NCBI GenBank assembly: GCA_964529715.1
Contig: CAZGXI010000005.1
Location: forward strand, 62,001 to 126,000
Direction of reading: 5' to 3'
DNA: 64,000 nucleotides
From: CAZGXI01 sp964529715
GTDB taxonomy: Bacteria; Chloroflexota; Anaerolineae; Aggregatilineales; Ch27
A program made the position numbers and the translations under genes. Shown here in pieces: positions 1 to 7,868 of the stretch (position 1 is the stretch's first letter; the number at the start of each line of letters is the position of its first letter). Under the pieces are notes generated by a model that saw nothing but the letters and a program-made list of their open reading frames with translations, was not told the DNA's origin and did not search any database.

Positions 1-359
1 TTTCCTATATTTTCCTGGCGTTATCCCCGCACATCATCGTCGATCAGGTCATCGACCGTTACGGTGAGCCGGAATATGTGACGGCATTTCAGTTTACCGA
101 TTCCGAAGCGGTCATCCAGCTGGTCTATCCTGATGTGCCGATGGCAGTCACGGTGCTGGTGGGCGACCCGACGGCGTCGCTGGTGACAAATTCCGATGTC
201 GTGGCCGTGCTTTACATGGCCCCACGGGAGATGGAACTGATTCTCGACACGTCAGAATTGCAGGCGTGGAACGGCTACCAGCCTTATGCCGTCTATGCCG
301 AGGCGACGCCGGTTCTGACGCCGCGCGTCACCTTGACTCCCCTTCCTGAGGGGCAGTGA
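1..359 (+). CDS. C-terminal part of an unknown protein
   Basis: The frame beginning at base 3 is open from the window edge to a TGA at 357-359, so this is the last ~118 residues of a gene that starts upstream. An internal GTG at 78 is not a convincing start because the frame continues before it. The piece has short hydrophobic beta-like stretches and ends in a Thr/Pro-rich tail (VLTPRVTLTPLPEGQ). Many exported lipoproteins later in this window have similar tails, so an exported location is plausible but not shown. I recognise no family. The next gene on the same strand starts about 100 bases later behind its own TATAAT box. Confidence 0.6.
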   Translation, partial: SYIFLALSPHIIVDQVIDRYGEPEYVTAFQFTDSEAVIQLVYPDVPMAVTVLVGDPTASLVTNSDVVAVLYMAPREMELILDTSELQAWNGYQPYAVYAEATPVLTPRVTLTPLPEGQ

Positions 360-415
360 CGACTCTGTTTGTTAGAGTAGCGTGAATATTCGATGAAAGA
401 AGCCGTGTTGCTGGG

Positions 416-421
416 TATAAT
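416..421 (+). promoter_or_regulatory. Candidate -10 box for the DsbA-like gene
   Basis: A perfect TATAAT lies 40 bases before the ATG at 461. The hexamer 17 bases upstream (ATGAAA) is a poor -35, so only the -10 is supported. An AGGAG at 446-450 provides the ribosome binding site. Confidence 0.4.
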
Positions 422-460
422 CACAGTACACAGCTTATACCAATCAGGAGCACGCTCACC

Positions 461-1249
461 ATGGAACCCACATCGCCTGCAAAGACGAAAAAAGATGAAG
501 AGGTCGTGACGGTCTCTCGTTCGACGATCTACTTCATTATCACTGCCGTCGTTTTCTTCATCATTGGTTATGGCGTGGCGTGGTTTTCCTTCAATACAGC
601 CAGTAACGCAATGCAGGAGACGGTACGCAATGCTGTGTCGGAAGCTCTGGCAGAGGCAAACCTGAACGGCGGTGCTGCTGCCGCTGCTGCGGCCCAGCCG
701 ACGGCGCTGCCGGCGGTGGTCGAGAATGTTAGCGTGGACGATGACCCCTCTATCGGGGCAGAAGATGCACCGGTCGTGATCGTGGAATTCTCCGACTACC
801 GCTGCCCCTACTGCCAGCGTTTCCAGGAACAAACCCTGAATCCGCTGCTGGAGCAGTATGCGGGTCAGATTCGCCTCGTTTACCGTGACTTTCCGGTGGT
901 CGGCGGCGGGGCGGTCGGACGGCTGGCTGCTGAAGCGGCGGAGTGCGCCGACGATCAAGGAAAGTACTGGGAATACCACGACACGCTGTTTGCCAACCAG
1001 CAGGACCTCAGCGAAGAGGCGTTGATCCGCTATGCCGGAGACCTGGACCTGGACGTAGAAGCGTTCACGGCCTGTCTGCAAAACGATACCTATGCGGAAG
1101 AAGTGCAGAATGACTACCTGGACGGCTTCAACTATGGCGTCAGTGGCACGCCGACGTTCTTCGTGAACGGGCGTCGCCTCATCGGCGCACAGCCGCTGGC
1201 GGCTTTCCAGCAGGTGATCGAGCAGGCCCTCCAGGAAGCAGGCGGATAG
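461..1249 (+). CDS. Membrane-anchored DsbA-family thiol oxidoreductase
   Basis: A 262-residue protein: short cytoplasmic Lys-rich N-terminus, one membrane helix at about residues 23-47, an Ala-rich linker, then a DsbA/thioredoxin_4 domain outside the membrane. The active site is C115-P-Y-C118, in the context FSDYRCPYCQRF. The cis-Pro loop is visible near the C-terminus as GVSGTPTFFVNG. The family introduces or transfers disulfides in exported proteins. A VKOR homologue, the usual quinone-linked partner that reoxidises such DsbA proteins in bacteria lacking DsbB, lies 1 kb downstream on the other strand. Start chosen at ATG 461 because AGGAG precedes it by 10 bases. Family assignment is secure; the partnership with VKOR is inferred from proximity. 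Confidence 0.92.
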   Translation: MEPTSPAKTKKDEEVVTVSRSTIYFIITAVVFFIIGYGVAWFSFNTASNAMQETVRNAVSEALAEANLNGGAAAAAAAQPTALPAVVENVSVDDDPSIGAEDAPVVIVEFSDYRCPYCQRFQEQTLNPLLEQYAGQIRLVYRDFPVVGGGAVGRLAAEAAECADDQGKYWEYHDTLFANQQDLSEEALIRYAGDLDLDVEAFTACLQNDTYAEEVQNDYLDGFNYGVSGTPTFFVNGRRLIGAQPLAAFQQVIEQALQEAGG

Positions 1250-1272
1250 CAGATTCCAGTCGTAAGAAACGA

Positions 1273-1301
1273 TTGCGTGTTCCGTCTAAAAATGATATAA
1301 T
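1273..1301 (+). promoter_or_regulatory. Promoter of the S1-domain gene
   Basis: TTGCGT at 1273-1278, a 17-base spacer and a perfect TATAAT at 1296-1301. Transcription would begin near 1308, which makes the upstream ATG at 1314 an unlikely start and favours ATG 1362. Confidence 0.65.
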
Positions 1302-1361
1302 ATCGATTCGCCCATGGAGGCGGCGGAGCAAGTTGAACGTCTTTCTAAGGAGCTGACGCAA

Positions 1362-2099
1362 ATGACTGTGCAAGCGACGGAGCAGCCGACTTCGATCAAA
1401 GACCTGAAGCCCAAGATGGCGCTGACTGGGGTGGTGAAAAAGGTTGAGCTTTTTGGCGCCTTTGTAGATGTGGGGGTCGGGCGTGACGGTCTGCTCCATA
1501 TCTCACAGTTAAGCTCCGAGCCGGTGCGGAATGTCACCGACGTGGTGAAAGAGGGCGACCAGGTGAACGTCTGGGTTCTCGACGTTGACCAGGAGCGAAA
1601 CCGGATCAATCTGACGTTGATACGTCCGCCGGATGTCAGTTGGGACGAGATCAAAGAAGGCGCGGTTTTTACCGGCAAGGTGACGCGCGTGGAACGTTTC
1701 GGCGCTTTTGTGGACATCGGCGCAGAACGTCCGGGCCGGATTCATGTCTCCGAGATGGCCTCTGACTATGTCAAAAACCCTGAGGATGTCGTCAAGGTCG
1801 GCGATGAAGTTCAGGTCAAGGTGATCAGCCTCAACCGGCGTAAGCGCCAGATCGACCTGAGCATCAAGGCGCTTGAGGGCGGGGCGGCTGCTGCGCCTCA
1901 GGAAGCCGAAGAACAGAGCACAGAGCGTATCCCCACCGCTATGGAACTGGCGCTCCGCCGCGCCATGCAGGGCACCGACCTGGAAGGCGAGCTTGCTGCC
2001 AATTACGGCACGAAGGACCGCAAAAAGAAGCGTGATTCCCGTCACCAGCGTGAGCAGGCTGACATCATCGCCCGCACGCTCCAGCACCGCAAGAAATAA
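1362..2099 (+). CDS. Protein with two S1 RNA-binding domains
   Basis: A 245-residue protein with two S1 (OB-fold) domains at about residues 14-82 and 95-165, each carrying the typical G-x-V-x-x-V-E-x-F-G-A-F-V-D and HIS/HVS-E elements, followed by an acidic linker and a strongly basic C-terminal tail rich in Lys and Arg. It resembles truncated ribosomal protein S1-like or YugI/GSP13-like RNA-binding proteins that associate with ribosomes. Start at ATG 1362 is preferred over ATG 1314: AAGGAG at 1347-1352 sits nine bases before it, and the promoter at 1273-1301 leaves almost no leader for the earlier start. It is probably transcribed alone, since a terminator follows. Exact function is unknown; it is not full-length RpsA. 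Confidence 0.85.
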   Translation: MTVQATEQPTSIKDLKPKMALTGVVKKVELFGAFVDVGVGRDGLLHISQLSSEPVRNVTDVVKEGDQVNVWVLDVDQERNRINLTLIRPPDVSWDEIKEGAVFTGKVTRVERFGAFVDIGAERPGRIHVSEMASDYVKNPEDVVKVGDEVQVKVISLNRRKRQIDLSIKALEGGAAAAPQEAEEQSTERIPTAMELALRRAMQGTDLEGELAANYGTKDRKKKRDSRHQREQADIIARTLQHRKK

Positions 2100-2138
2100 C
2101 GCGGGACACTGAATCTCTGTCTAAAACGGGTAAAAACG

Positions 2139-2176
2139 CAGGCGAAGCCGGGTTGCTGACTTCGCCTGTTTTGTTT
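2139..2176 (+). terminator. Rho-independent terminator after the S1 gene
   Basis: Perfect 9-bp stem CAGGCGAAG (2139-2147) / CTTCGCCTG (2160-2168) followed by a T-rich run (TTTTGTTTGG). It lies 40 bases past the S1 stop and between convergent genes, so it may also serve the VKOR gene on the opposite strand. Confidence 0.75.
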
Positions 2177-2228
2177 GGTTTTGGGTTTGGCAGCGAACCG
2201 AACCATGGCTGCCGATGTGCACGTCGCT

Positions 2229-2753
2229 TTATTCTGTGACCGGCGCGCGTAAGGACTGCACCATCCGCACCGTCGAAAGAATAAATAGTAACGTCATCAC
2301 GACGGCCTGTGTGAGACACCATGTACAGACCATGTAGATGACAAAGAATTCGATGTAGGTCAGGTAGGCTGAGAATAGGAGACCGAACAACGCCATGCCG
2401 AAGACCAGCAAACGACCGTAGTCTTGAAAGAGGGCAATACGCCTTTCCAGCAGCAGCACTGCGCCGATTGCCAGGTAGCCTGCGAAGCCGATGAGCGCCA
2501 CCGGAACACCGAGCAGTTTGGCATAGATGCTGTTGTTGACCGAAGCGCAGTCCACACTGATGCTGCCTGGTCCTGGAATGACCGATTCGGTGCCTCCTGG
2601 ACAGACGATGGCACTTCCGGTCAGTTCTGTCAGGCTCATGTAGCCGGCAATCAGCAGACCCAGCACGACCAGGATCAACATGGCCGGGCGTAACCGGTCT
2701 CCTTTGAGGATGGCAGCTGTCGGGCGGGATGCCGTGGATGGGCGAGTAGTCAT
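2229..2753 (-). CDS. Vitamin K epoxide reductase (VKOR) family protein
   Basis: A 174-residue integral membrane protein with four or five helices. The VKOR active site C143-T-W-C146 is at the start of the last helix, after the typical YLTYIEFF helix. The loop cysteine pair is C51 and C69, the latter in DCASVNNSIYAKLLGVPVA, which matches the conserved C-x-x-V-x-x-S/YA-x-x-xGxP family pattern. The family passes electrons from a DsbA-like partner to quinone, making disulfides in the periplasm or outside the cell. The neighbouring gene at 461 encodes a suitable DsbA. No thioredoxin domain is fused here, unlike in many cyanobacterial and plant VKORs. Start ATG 2753 has an upstream AGGAG. Confidence 0.92.
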   Translation of the reverse strand: MTTRPSTASRPTAAILKGDRLRPAMLILVVLGLLIAGYMSLTELTGSAIVCPGGTESVIPGPGSISVDCASVNNSIYAKLLGVPVALIGFAGYLAIGAVLLLERRIALFQDYGRLLVFGMALFGLLFSAYLTYIEFFVIYMVCTWCLTQAVVMTLLFILSTVRMVQSLRAPVTE

Positions 2754-2789
2754 AGGCGTACTCCTGTCTTGGGCATGTCGAATTGTTAA

Positions 2790-2815
2790 CTCTATACGCG
2801 CGAAATTGTATAGAG
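2790..2815. repeat. 8-bp inverted repeat between VKOR and rel
   Basis: CTCTATAC (2790-2797) and GTATAGAG (2808-2815) form a perfect inverted repeat with a 10-base gap between the divergent VKOR and rel genes. It could be an operator overlapping the VKOR promoter, since the arms contain TATAC sequences, but no regulator can be named. Confidence 0.35.
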
Positions 2816-2849
2816 TATAGCAGGTTTCTCTGGCGCACTTGTTAGAATC

Positions 2850-2878
2850 TTGTCGGTCATTGCAGCGTTGACTATACT
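2850..2878 (+). promoter_or_regulatory. Promoter of rel
   Basis: TTGTCG (2850-2855), 17-base spacer, TATACT (2873-2878). Predicted transcription start near 2885, giving a short leader that includes a small CTGTC/GACAG hairpin before the start codon. Confidence 0.55.
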
Positions 2879-2919
2879 TGATAAAAGCTCCTGTCGGGGA
2901 CAGTTGAGCAGGTTTGCCT

Positions 2920-5085
2920 ATGGGATTTGAACAACTTCTTGCTAGCCTTCCCTCCCTTTCTCCCGCTGAAGCGACTCTGATTGAACACGCCTACTACCGG
3001 GCTGAGCAGGCTCACCAGGGACAGATTCGCAAATCTGGCGAGCCGTATTTCACCCATTGCGTTGCCGTCGCTCAAATTCTGGCTGATCTCAAGTTAGATG
3101 CCCCGGCCATCGCGGCGGCGTTATTGCACGACACGGTCGAAGATACGCCCGTCACGTTGGAGAATATCGAGCAGGAATTCGGAGTCGAAGTGGCGCGGTT
3201 GGTAGACGGCGTCACGAAAATGGATCAGCTCCCTACCCAGGTTGATTCTAAGGCGCGCGACCGCGAGGCCGAATATCTGCGCAAGACCTTCTTAGCAATG
3301 AACGACGATGTGCGCATCGTGCTGATCAAGTTGGCTGACCGATTGCACAACATGCGCACCCTGGGCTATCTTTCTCCAGAACGCCAGCGCGAGATGGCGA
3401 ACGAGACGATGGACATCTTCGCTCCACTGGCGAACCGCCTGGGCATCTGGCAGATGAAATGGGAGCTTGAAGACCTTGCTTTCCGCTATATCAATCCGGC
3501 CAAGTACCGCGAGATCGCGGCGAAAATCGACGAGCGTCGGGCCGACCGCGATAAGGATCTCCAGCGGTTGACACGGGCGCTGCGGGAAGAACTGCAAAAG
3601 AACGGCATCAAGGCAGAGGTGACGGGCCGGCCCAAACATATTTACAGCATTTACCGCAAGATGCAGCAAAAGGGCGTTCCCTTTGAGCAGGTGTACGACG
3701 TGCGCGCCCTGCGTGTGCTGGTCGATGACATTCCGACCTGCTATCAGGCTTTGGGCGTCGTTCACAATTTCTGGCGGCCTATCCCCGGCGAGTTCGACGA
3801 TTACATTGCCGGGCCAAAAGACAATTTTTACCAGAGCCTGCATACGACCGTCTATGATGAGCATGGCAAGGCGCTGGAAGTCCAGATTCGTACCTGGGAG
3901 ATGCATCGTCATGCCGAGTACGGCATTGCCGCGCACTGGCGCTACAAGGAAGGCAACAAGCGCGAAACAGAGGCATTCGAGCGGCGGATCAATTATCTGC
4001 GCCAGTTGATGGCTTTCAAAGATGAGGTGCAGGATCAGGACGCGGTAGACTTCATGAATGCCCTGAAGTCCGAGGTCTTTCAGGATCGCGTCTACGTGTT
4101 TACGCCAAAGGGAGACATCATCGATCTGCCTGCCGGGGCGACGCCAGTCGATTTCGCTTACTACATCCACACCGAGATCGGCAACCGTTGCCGGGGCGCG
4201 CGTGTGAACGGTAAGCTAGTCGGGTTGGACTACAAACTTGTGACGGGCGACCGGGTGGAAATCCTGACCTCGAATCGGGGGGGACCCAGCCTGGACTGGC
4301 TGAACATCCATCTGGGTTATACCGGCACGGCACGCGCGCGCTCTAAGATACGGGCTTGGTTTCGTAAGCAAAACCGCGAGAACAACATTGCCAGTGGGCG
4401 GGAAGCATTGGAGCGCGAACTCAAGCGCCTCGGTCTGGAAAAGACTCCCTACGAGCATGTTGCCTCACTGTTTAACTTTGCCCGCGTGGACGACTTTTTG
4501 GCAGCAGTCGGGCACGGCGACATCAACAGTATGCAGATTGCCACGCGCATCCTTGAAGCCGAACGCCAGGCCGCGCGTGAAACTGAGGCGCAGCAGGCAT
4601 TGGAACCCAAAGCGGTTGAACGCACGCTGCCGGTCGATGCTTCCGATGGCATCGAAATCCTGGGAACGGGTGGCTTGTTGATCAATCTGGCACGCTGTTG
4701 TAATCCTACCCCTGGCGAAGAGATTGTTGGCTATATCACACGCGGGCGTGGCGTGACGGTTCACCGCAGCGATTGTAAAAACGTCATCAACACGGATGAG
4801 CCAGACCGCCTGATTGCGGTCAATTGGGGGCGCCCATCTGAAAAGACGTACCCTGTGCCAGTCGTGATCATTGCCTATGACCGCGAAGGGCTGATGCGCG
4901 ACATTGGGGCGGTTATCGCCGACGAAAAGATCAACATGTCGAATGTCAGCATCACGACCAGACAGAACATCGCCACTTTCCTGGTGATGATGGAGATCAC
5001 CGATATTAACCAGCTGACTCGCGTGCTCAGCAAAATCGAGCGTCTGCCTAACGTTGTGGAAGCGCATCGCCGGACGACGGGTTGA
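2920..5085 (+). CDS. rel: Bifunctional (p)ppGpp synthetase/hydrolase Rel (RelA/SpoT)
   Basis: About 721 residues with the complete long RSH architecture. HD hydrolase domain at ~20-160 (His-Asp in ALLHDTVEDT), ppGpp synthetase domain at ~225-345 (FYQSLHTTVYDEHGKALEVQIRT region), TGS domain at ~390-450 (VYVFTPKGDIIDLPAGATP), a Cys-containing CC/RIS domain at ~590-630 (LARCCNPTPGEEIVGY) and a C-terminal ACT domain at ~650-715. Both hydrolase and synthetase signatures are intact, so it should make and degrade the stringent-response alarmone in response to uncharged tRNA on the ribosome. A TTG at 2914 is in frame two codons earlier; ATG 2920 is preferred. The last codons are followed closely by the thioredoxin-like gene, suggesting co-transcription. 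Confidence 0.96.
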   Translation: MGFEQLLASLPSLSPAEATLIEHAYYRAEQAHQGQIRKSGEPYFTHCVAVAQILADLKLDAPAIAAALLHDTVEDTPVTLENIEQEFGVEVARLVDGVTKMDQLPTQVDSKARDREAEYLRKTFLAMNDDVRIVLIKLADRLHNMRTLGYLSPERQREMANETMDIFAPLANRLGIWQMKWELEDLAFRYINPAKYREIAAKIDERRADRDKDLQRLTRALREELQKNGIKAEVTGRPKHIYSIYRKMQQKGVPFEQVYDVRALRVLVDDIPTCYQALGVVHNFWRPIPGEFDDYIAGPKDNFYQSLHTTVYDEHGKALEVQIRTWEMHRHAEYGIAAHWRYKEGNKRETEAFERRINYLRQLMAFKDEVQDQDAVDFMNALKSEVFQDRVYVFTPKGDIIDLPAGATPVDFAYYIHTEIGNRCRGARVNGKLVGLDYKLVTGDRVEILTSNRGGPSLDWLNIHLGYTGTARARSKIRAWFRKQNRENNIASGREALERELKRLGLEKTPYEHVASLFNFARVDDFLAAVGHGDINSMQIATRILEAERQAARETEAQQALEPKAVERTLPVDASDGIEILGTGGLLINLARCCNPTPGEEIVGYITRGRGVTVHRSDCKNVINTDEPDRLIAVNWGRPSEKTYPVPVVIIAYDREGLMRDIGAVIADEKINMSNVSITTRQNIATFLVMMEITDINQLTRVLSKIERLPNVVEAHRRTTG

Positions 5086-5143
5086 GCTTCTGCCGCTTGA
5101 ACAGCCGCGTGATATGGGGGGATATTTGATCAGGAGGCATCCT

Positions 5144-6451
5144 GTGAAGAGGTTATTGCTGCGTGTTGGCTTGTTGAGTATGTTGGCCATCGGGATGATT
5201 ATTGTGTTGGTATCGGGAGGCGCAGAAGTTGGGGCGGCTCCCTTGCTGCGTCAGACGGCAACGCCGACGCCGTTTGCCCCCTCGGATACGCCTGCTGCTG
5301 CGCCGGAACTGGAGGTGTTGGTCGCTGCTGTCGAGGAAGAAAATTTATCTTGGGAAAATGTGACCTTCTGGTCGCAAGGAGCATTGGGGGACCCGGCACT
5401 TGCTCGCATGGCGATTGCTTTTGGGATCGGGGAGAGGGTGCCCGTTTTCGTCATGCCGACGCTGAACGGCGGCGTATTCGACCTGGCCCGCACAGGCGGA
5501 CCGCTGCTGCTGAACTTCTGGGCTTCGTGGTGCGGCCCTTGCCAGATGGAACTGCCTTATCTGCTAGAACTCCACGCCGACCCGCAGGCTCCTTTTGATG
5601 TGGTGATGATCAACGTGTGGGATGCCGAGCAAGAGTATCTGGCATTTTCTCAGGCTGAACTGCCTGACGGGATAATTTCGGGTCGTGGAGCCGAAGGGCT
5701 GTCGGAGCAGTACGGTGTTCAGGCGATCCCGGTCAGCATTCTGATCGATGCGCAGCGGCGCGTGATGGCTGTGCACATTGGCAATTTGACCCCAGCGGTG
5801 GTCCAGTTGCTGCGTGCGCTGGCCGGAGAACCGGTCTCTGTCACTGTTGCCCAGGCGCTGCCTACCCCGACGCCGTTGCCGACGATAGTTCTACCGGCAG
5901 AGGCGTCGGGTGGCGAACCGTCTATAGACCAGCTTATCAGGGCGGTTGCTGTGGCTAACGCGGATGAGGGCGCGACGACCTTTTGGCGTGAAGGCGTGAT
6001 CGGCCCTGATGATGGTTTTCGACTGGCGATGGGGGTAGGCGATAAATTTCCTGCCTTCGGCATGACGACGGTCCAGGGAGAGGTATACCGCCTTGATTTG
6101 GCGGGTGGGCCAGTGTTGTTGAATTTTTGGGCTTCCTGGTGTGGGCCATGCATCGCGGAGTTTCCTCTGCTGGTAGAGCGTCATCGGTCCCCGGTGACTC
6201 CCTATCGCATTGCCTTTGTGAATGTCTGGGACGATCCATATACGCGGCGCCGTTTTTTGCAGGACTACCCCTCCGACCTCCTGGTTGTGGCCGATTCGAC
6301 GGGCGCGCTGCCGGACGCCTATGGTATTTCGTTCATCCCTGTCTCGATCCTGGTGGACACGGCAGGGGTAGTACAGTTGATCCAGTTGGGATCGGTCAAC
6401 GAGGCGGTGCTTAACCTGGCGGCGGCCTTGGTGAGGGTATATCCTGAGTAA
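5144..6451 (+). CDS. Exported protein with two tandem TlpA-type thioredoxin domains
   Basis: About 435 residues: signal sequence or N-terminal membrane anchor (residues ~1-26, basic VKRLLLR then hydrophobic), a Thr/Pro linker, a first TlpA/ResA-like domain with W129-C-G-P-C133, a second Pro/Thr linker, and a second, clearly homologous domain with W332-C-G-P-C336. Each domain also keeps the FWASWCGPC context and an IPVSILI/V cis-Pro strand. The two halves look like an internal duplication, including a conserved ~40-residue stretch before each domain (TFWSQGALG and TFWREGVIG). Probably a thiol reductase outside the membrane, e.g. in cytochrome c maturation or reversal of wrong disulfides. GTG 5144 is chosen because AGGAGG lies at 5132-5137; earlier in-frame starts would overlap rel and precede the signal sequence. 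Confidence 0.88.
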   Translation: MKRLLLRVGLLSMLAIGMIIVLVSGGAEVGAAPLLRQTATPTPFAPSDTPAAAPELEVLVAAVEEENLSWENVTFWSQGALGDPALARMAIAFGIGERVPVFVMPTLNGGVFDLARTGGPLLLNFWASWCGPCQMELPYLLELHADPQAPFDVVMINVWDAEQEYLAFSQAELPDGIISGRGAEGLSEQYGVQAIPVSILIDAQRRVMAVHIGNLTPAVVQLLRALAGEPVSVTVAQALPTPTPLPTIVLPAEASGGEPSIDQLIRAVAVANADEGATTFWREGVIGPDDGFRLAMGVGDKFPAFGMTTVQGEVYRLDLAGGPVLLNFWASWCGPCIAEFPLLVERHRSPVTPYRIAFVNVWDDPYTRRRFLQDYPSDLLVVADSTGALPDAYGISFIPVSILVDTAGVVQLIQLGSVNEAVLNLAAALVRVYPE

Positions 6452-6483
6452 GTTACCTGCCGTCGATTGTAGGTAGAAAGGTG

Positions 6484-6516
6484 CTGAGGTGTATTTGTGC
6501 AAAAAATACACCTCAG
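6484..6516. repeat. Perfect 13-bp inverted repeat before the SARP gene
   Basis: CTGAGGTGTATTT (6484-6496) and AAATACACCTCAG (6504-6516) with a 7-base loop. It follows the thioredoxin gene stop by 32 bases and ends five bases before the -35 of the next gene. It has no T-run on the plus strand beyond TTAT, so it is either a weak terminator or an operator/activator site for the regulator downstream. Confidence 0.7.
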
Positions 6517-6521
6517 TTATA

Positions 6522-6551
6522 CTGACAGGTGTGCTACGAAGCCGGTATCAT
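6522..6551 (+). promoter_or_regulatory. Promoter of the SARP-like regulator
   Basis: CTGACA (6522-6527), 18-base spacer, TATCAT (6546-6551), both 5 of 6 to consensus. Transcription would start near 6558, 29 bases before ATG 6587. The 13-bp inverted repeat abuts the -35. Confidence 0.55.
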
Positions 6552-6586
6552 GCTGTATAACGGTCCAGGGGATACGGGGGCGCGCC

Positions 6587-7837
6587 ATGTCATATCGTCG
6601 TTTGATCCGGGTGGCCCAGGAGCAGTTCCAGGGGCTATCGCTTGATCAGAATGTGTTAATTCTTCATCCGCAATTTTTACATCACACCCTCCTCGTTGAT
6701 GCCCTTCTGGATATTGTTGCCTGTGAGGTGTTGCTTGTCACGTTGCCGGGTTCTGCCGCAACCCTAAAGGATTTTTGGGGTGCTTTGGCGCACGAGTTAG
6801 ATAGTGTCTTTGACATCCGGCTGCCGCCATTTGAGGGATCGCCTGAGGCAGCAGTGGAGCAATTCTGCGGTGCGGTTTTGCCGCTGCGTCCGCTCCTGAT
6901 TGTTGTCAATGCCTACGATGCCGGCGACGATACTGTTGATGAGTTCGTATCGCTGGCTGCGCGGCGCCTGACCGGGCAGTGCCGCTTTGTGTTGAGCGGG
7001 CGTGTCTGGCCGACGCGGCTGGTTAAACGTTGTGTGCCTGGGACGATCCGCATCCTGCCTGCCGCGCCCGACGATTTGCTGTTGGATTACCTACAGAACA
7101 GCAGCCACAAAATATTCCTGGAAGTGCGTGCGCTCGGCTCTGGGCAGGTGTTTATCGACGGTCGGCATGTCAACCAGTGGGATGGCGTGCTACCGCGCGC
7201 GTTGTTCTTCTACCTGGTAGACCGGGGCATGACCACACGCGACGAAGTCTTCAATACGTTTTGGCCGGAATTGACCACCCGCGAGGCGACCAATGTCTTC
7301 CACGTCACCAAACGCAAGATCAGCGAGATTTTGGGCGTCGATCTGACCGTCTATTCGTCCGGCTTCTATCGGATTTCACCGCAGATCGAATTGTCCTATG
7401 ATGTGGTCGCTTTTGCCGAGGCTGTGCAAAACAGCGCCGTTTATGAAGGTGCGGATGCACAGGCGCTGCTGGAACGCGCCATTTTGCTACACAGCCGGGC
7501 TTTCTTGAACGGTTTTGAACAGCCCTGGGCTGCACGTCGGCGCGAAGAGCTGGTGAAAACGTATGCCGAGGCGCTGAGCAGCCTGGCACAGATGTGTGAA
7601 ACTCAACACAGGATTCAGGATGCGCTGGGATTGTACGTCCGGGCCTTTAGTACGCTCCCGCAGCGCGAAGACCTGGCGCGCTCTTTGATGCGTCTTTATC
7701 GCCAGGATGGTTGCCCGGACCGTGCCTTGCAGGTTTACCGCCGGCTGGTGGATGAACTGCAACGTTCCCTCGGCGTGACACCCAGCCCGGAGACGATAGC
7801 ACTGGCTGACGAGATTCGGGCCGAGGTGGGCGGGTAG
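6587..7837 (+). CDS. SARP/BTAD-type transcriptional regulator
   Basis: About 416 residues. The first ~175 residues resemble a small nucleotidase-like module without a visible Walker A motif (strand-helix pattern, RPLLIVVNAYD, RFVLSGR). Residues ~180-265 form an OmpR/SARP-type winged helix DNA-binding domain (ALFFYLVDRGMTTRDEVFNTFWP, TNVFHVTKRKISEILG), and residues ~280-415 a bacterial transcriptional activation domain of TPR-like helices (ALGLYVRAFSTLPQREDLARSLMRLY, ALQVYRRLVDELQRSLGVTPSPET). SARP proteins activate target promoters at direct repeats; their targets cannot be deduced here. ATG 6587 is favoured over an earlier GTG at 6497 that lies inside the inverted repeat and upstream of the likely transcription start. 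The next gene begins 31 bases later on the same strand. Confidence 0.85.
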   Translation: MSYRRLIRVAQEQFQGLSLDQNVLILHPQFLHHTLLVDALLDIVACEVLLVTLPGSAATLKDFWGALAHELDSVFDIRLPPFEGSPEAAVEQFCGAVLPLRPLLIVVNAYDAGDDTVDEFVSLAARRLTGQCRFVLSGRVWPTRLVKRCVPGTIRILPAAPDDLLLDYLQNSSHKIFLEVRALGSGQVFIDGRHVNQWDGVLPRALFFYLVDRGMTTRDEVFNTFWPELTTREATNVFHVTKRKISEILGVDLTVYSSGFYRISPQIELSYDVVAFAEAVQNSAVYEGADAQALLERAILLHSRAFLNGFEQPWAARRREELVKTYAEALSSLAQMCETQHRIQDALGLYVRAFSTLPQREDLARSLMRLYRQDGCPDRALQVYRRLVDELQRSLGVTPSPETIALADEIRAEVGG

Positions 7838-7868
7838 TCCCTGGGTGCAAGGCAGCGTGTCTCTACCG

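Noticed and set aside
2065..2838. A 257-residue frame on the minus strand overlapping VKOR
   Set aside because: It overlaps the VKOR gene in another frame; VKOR has all family motifs, this one has none.
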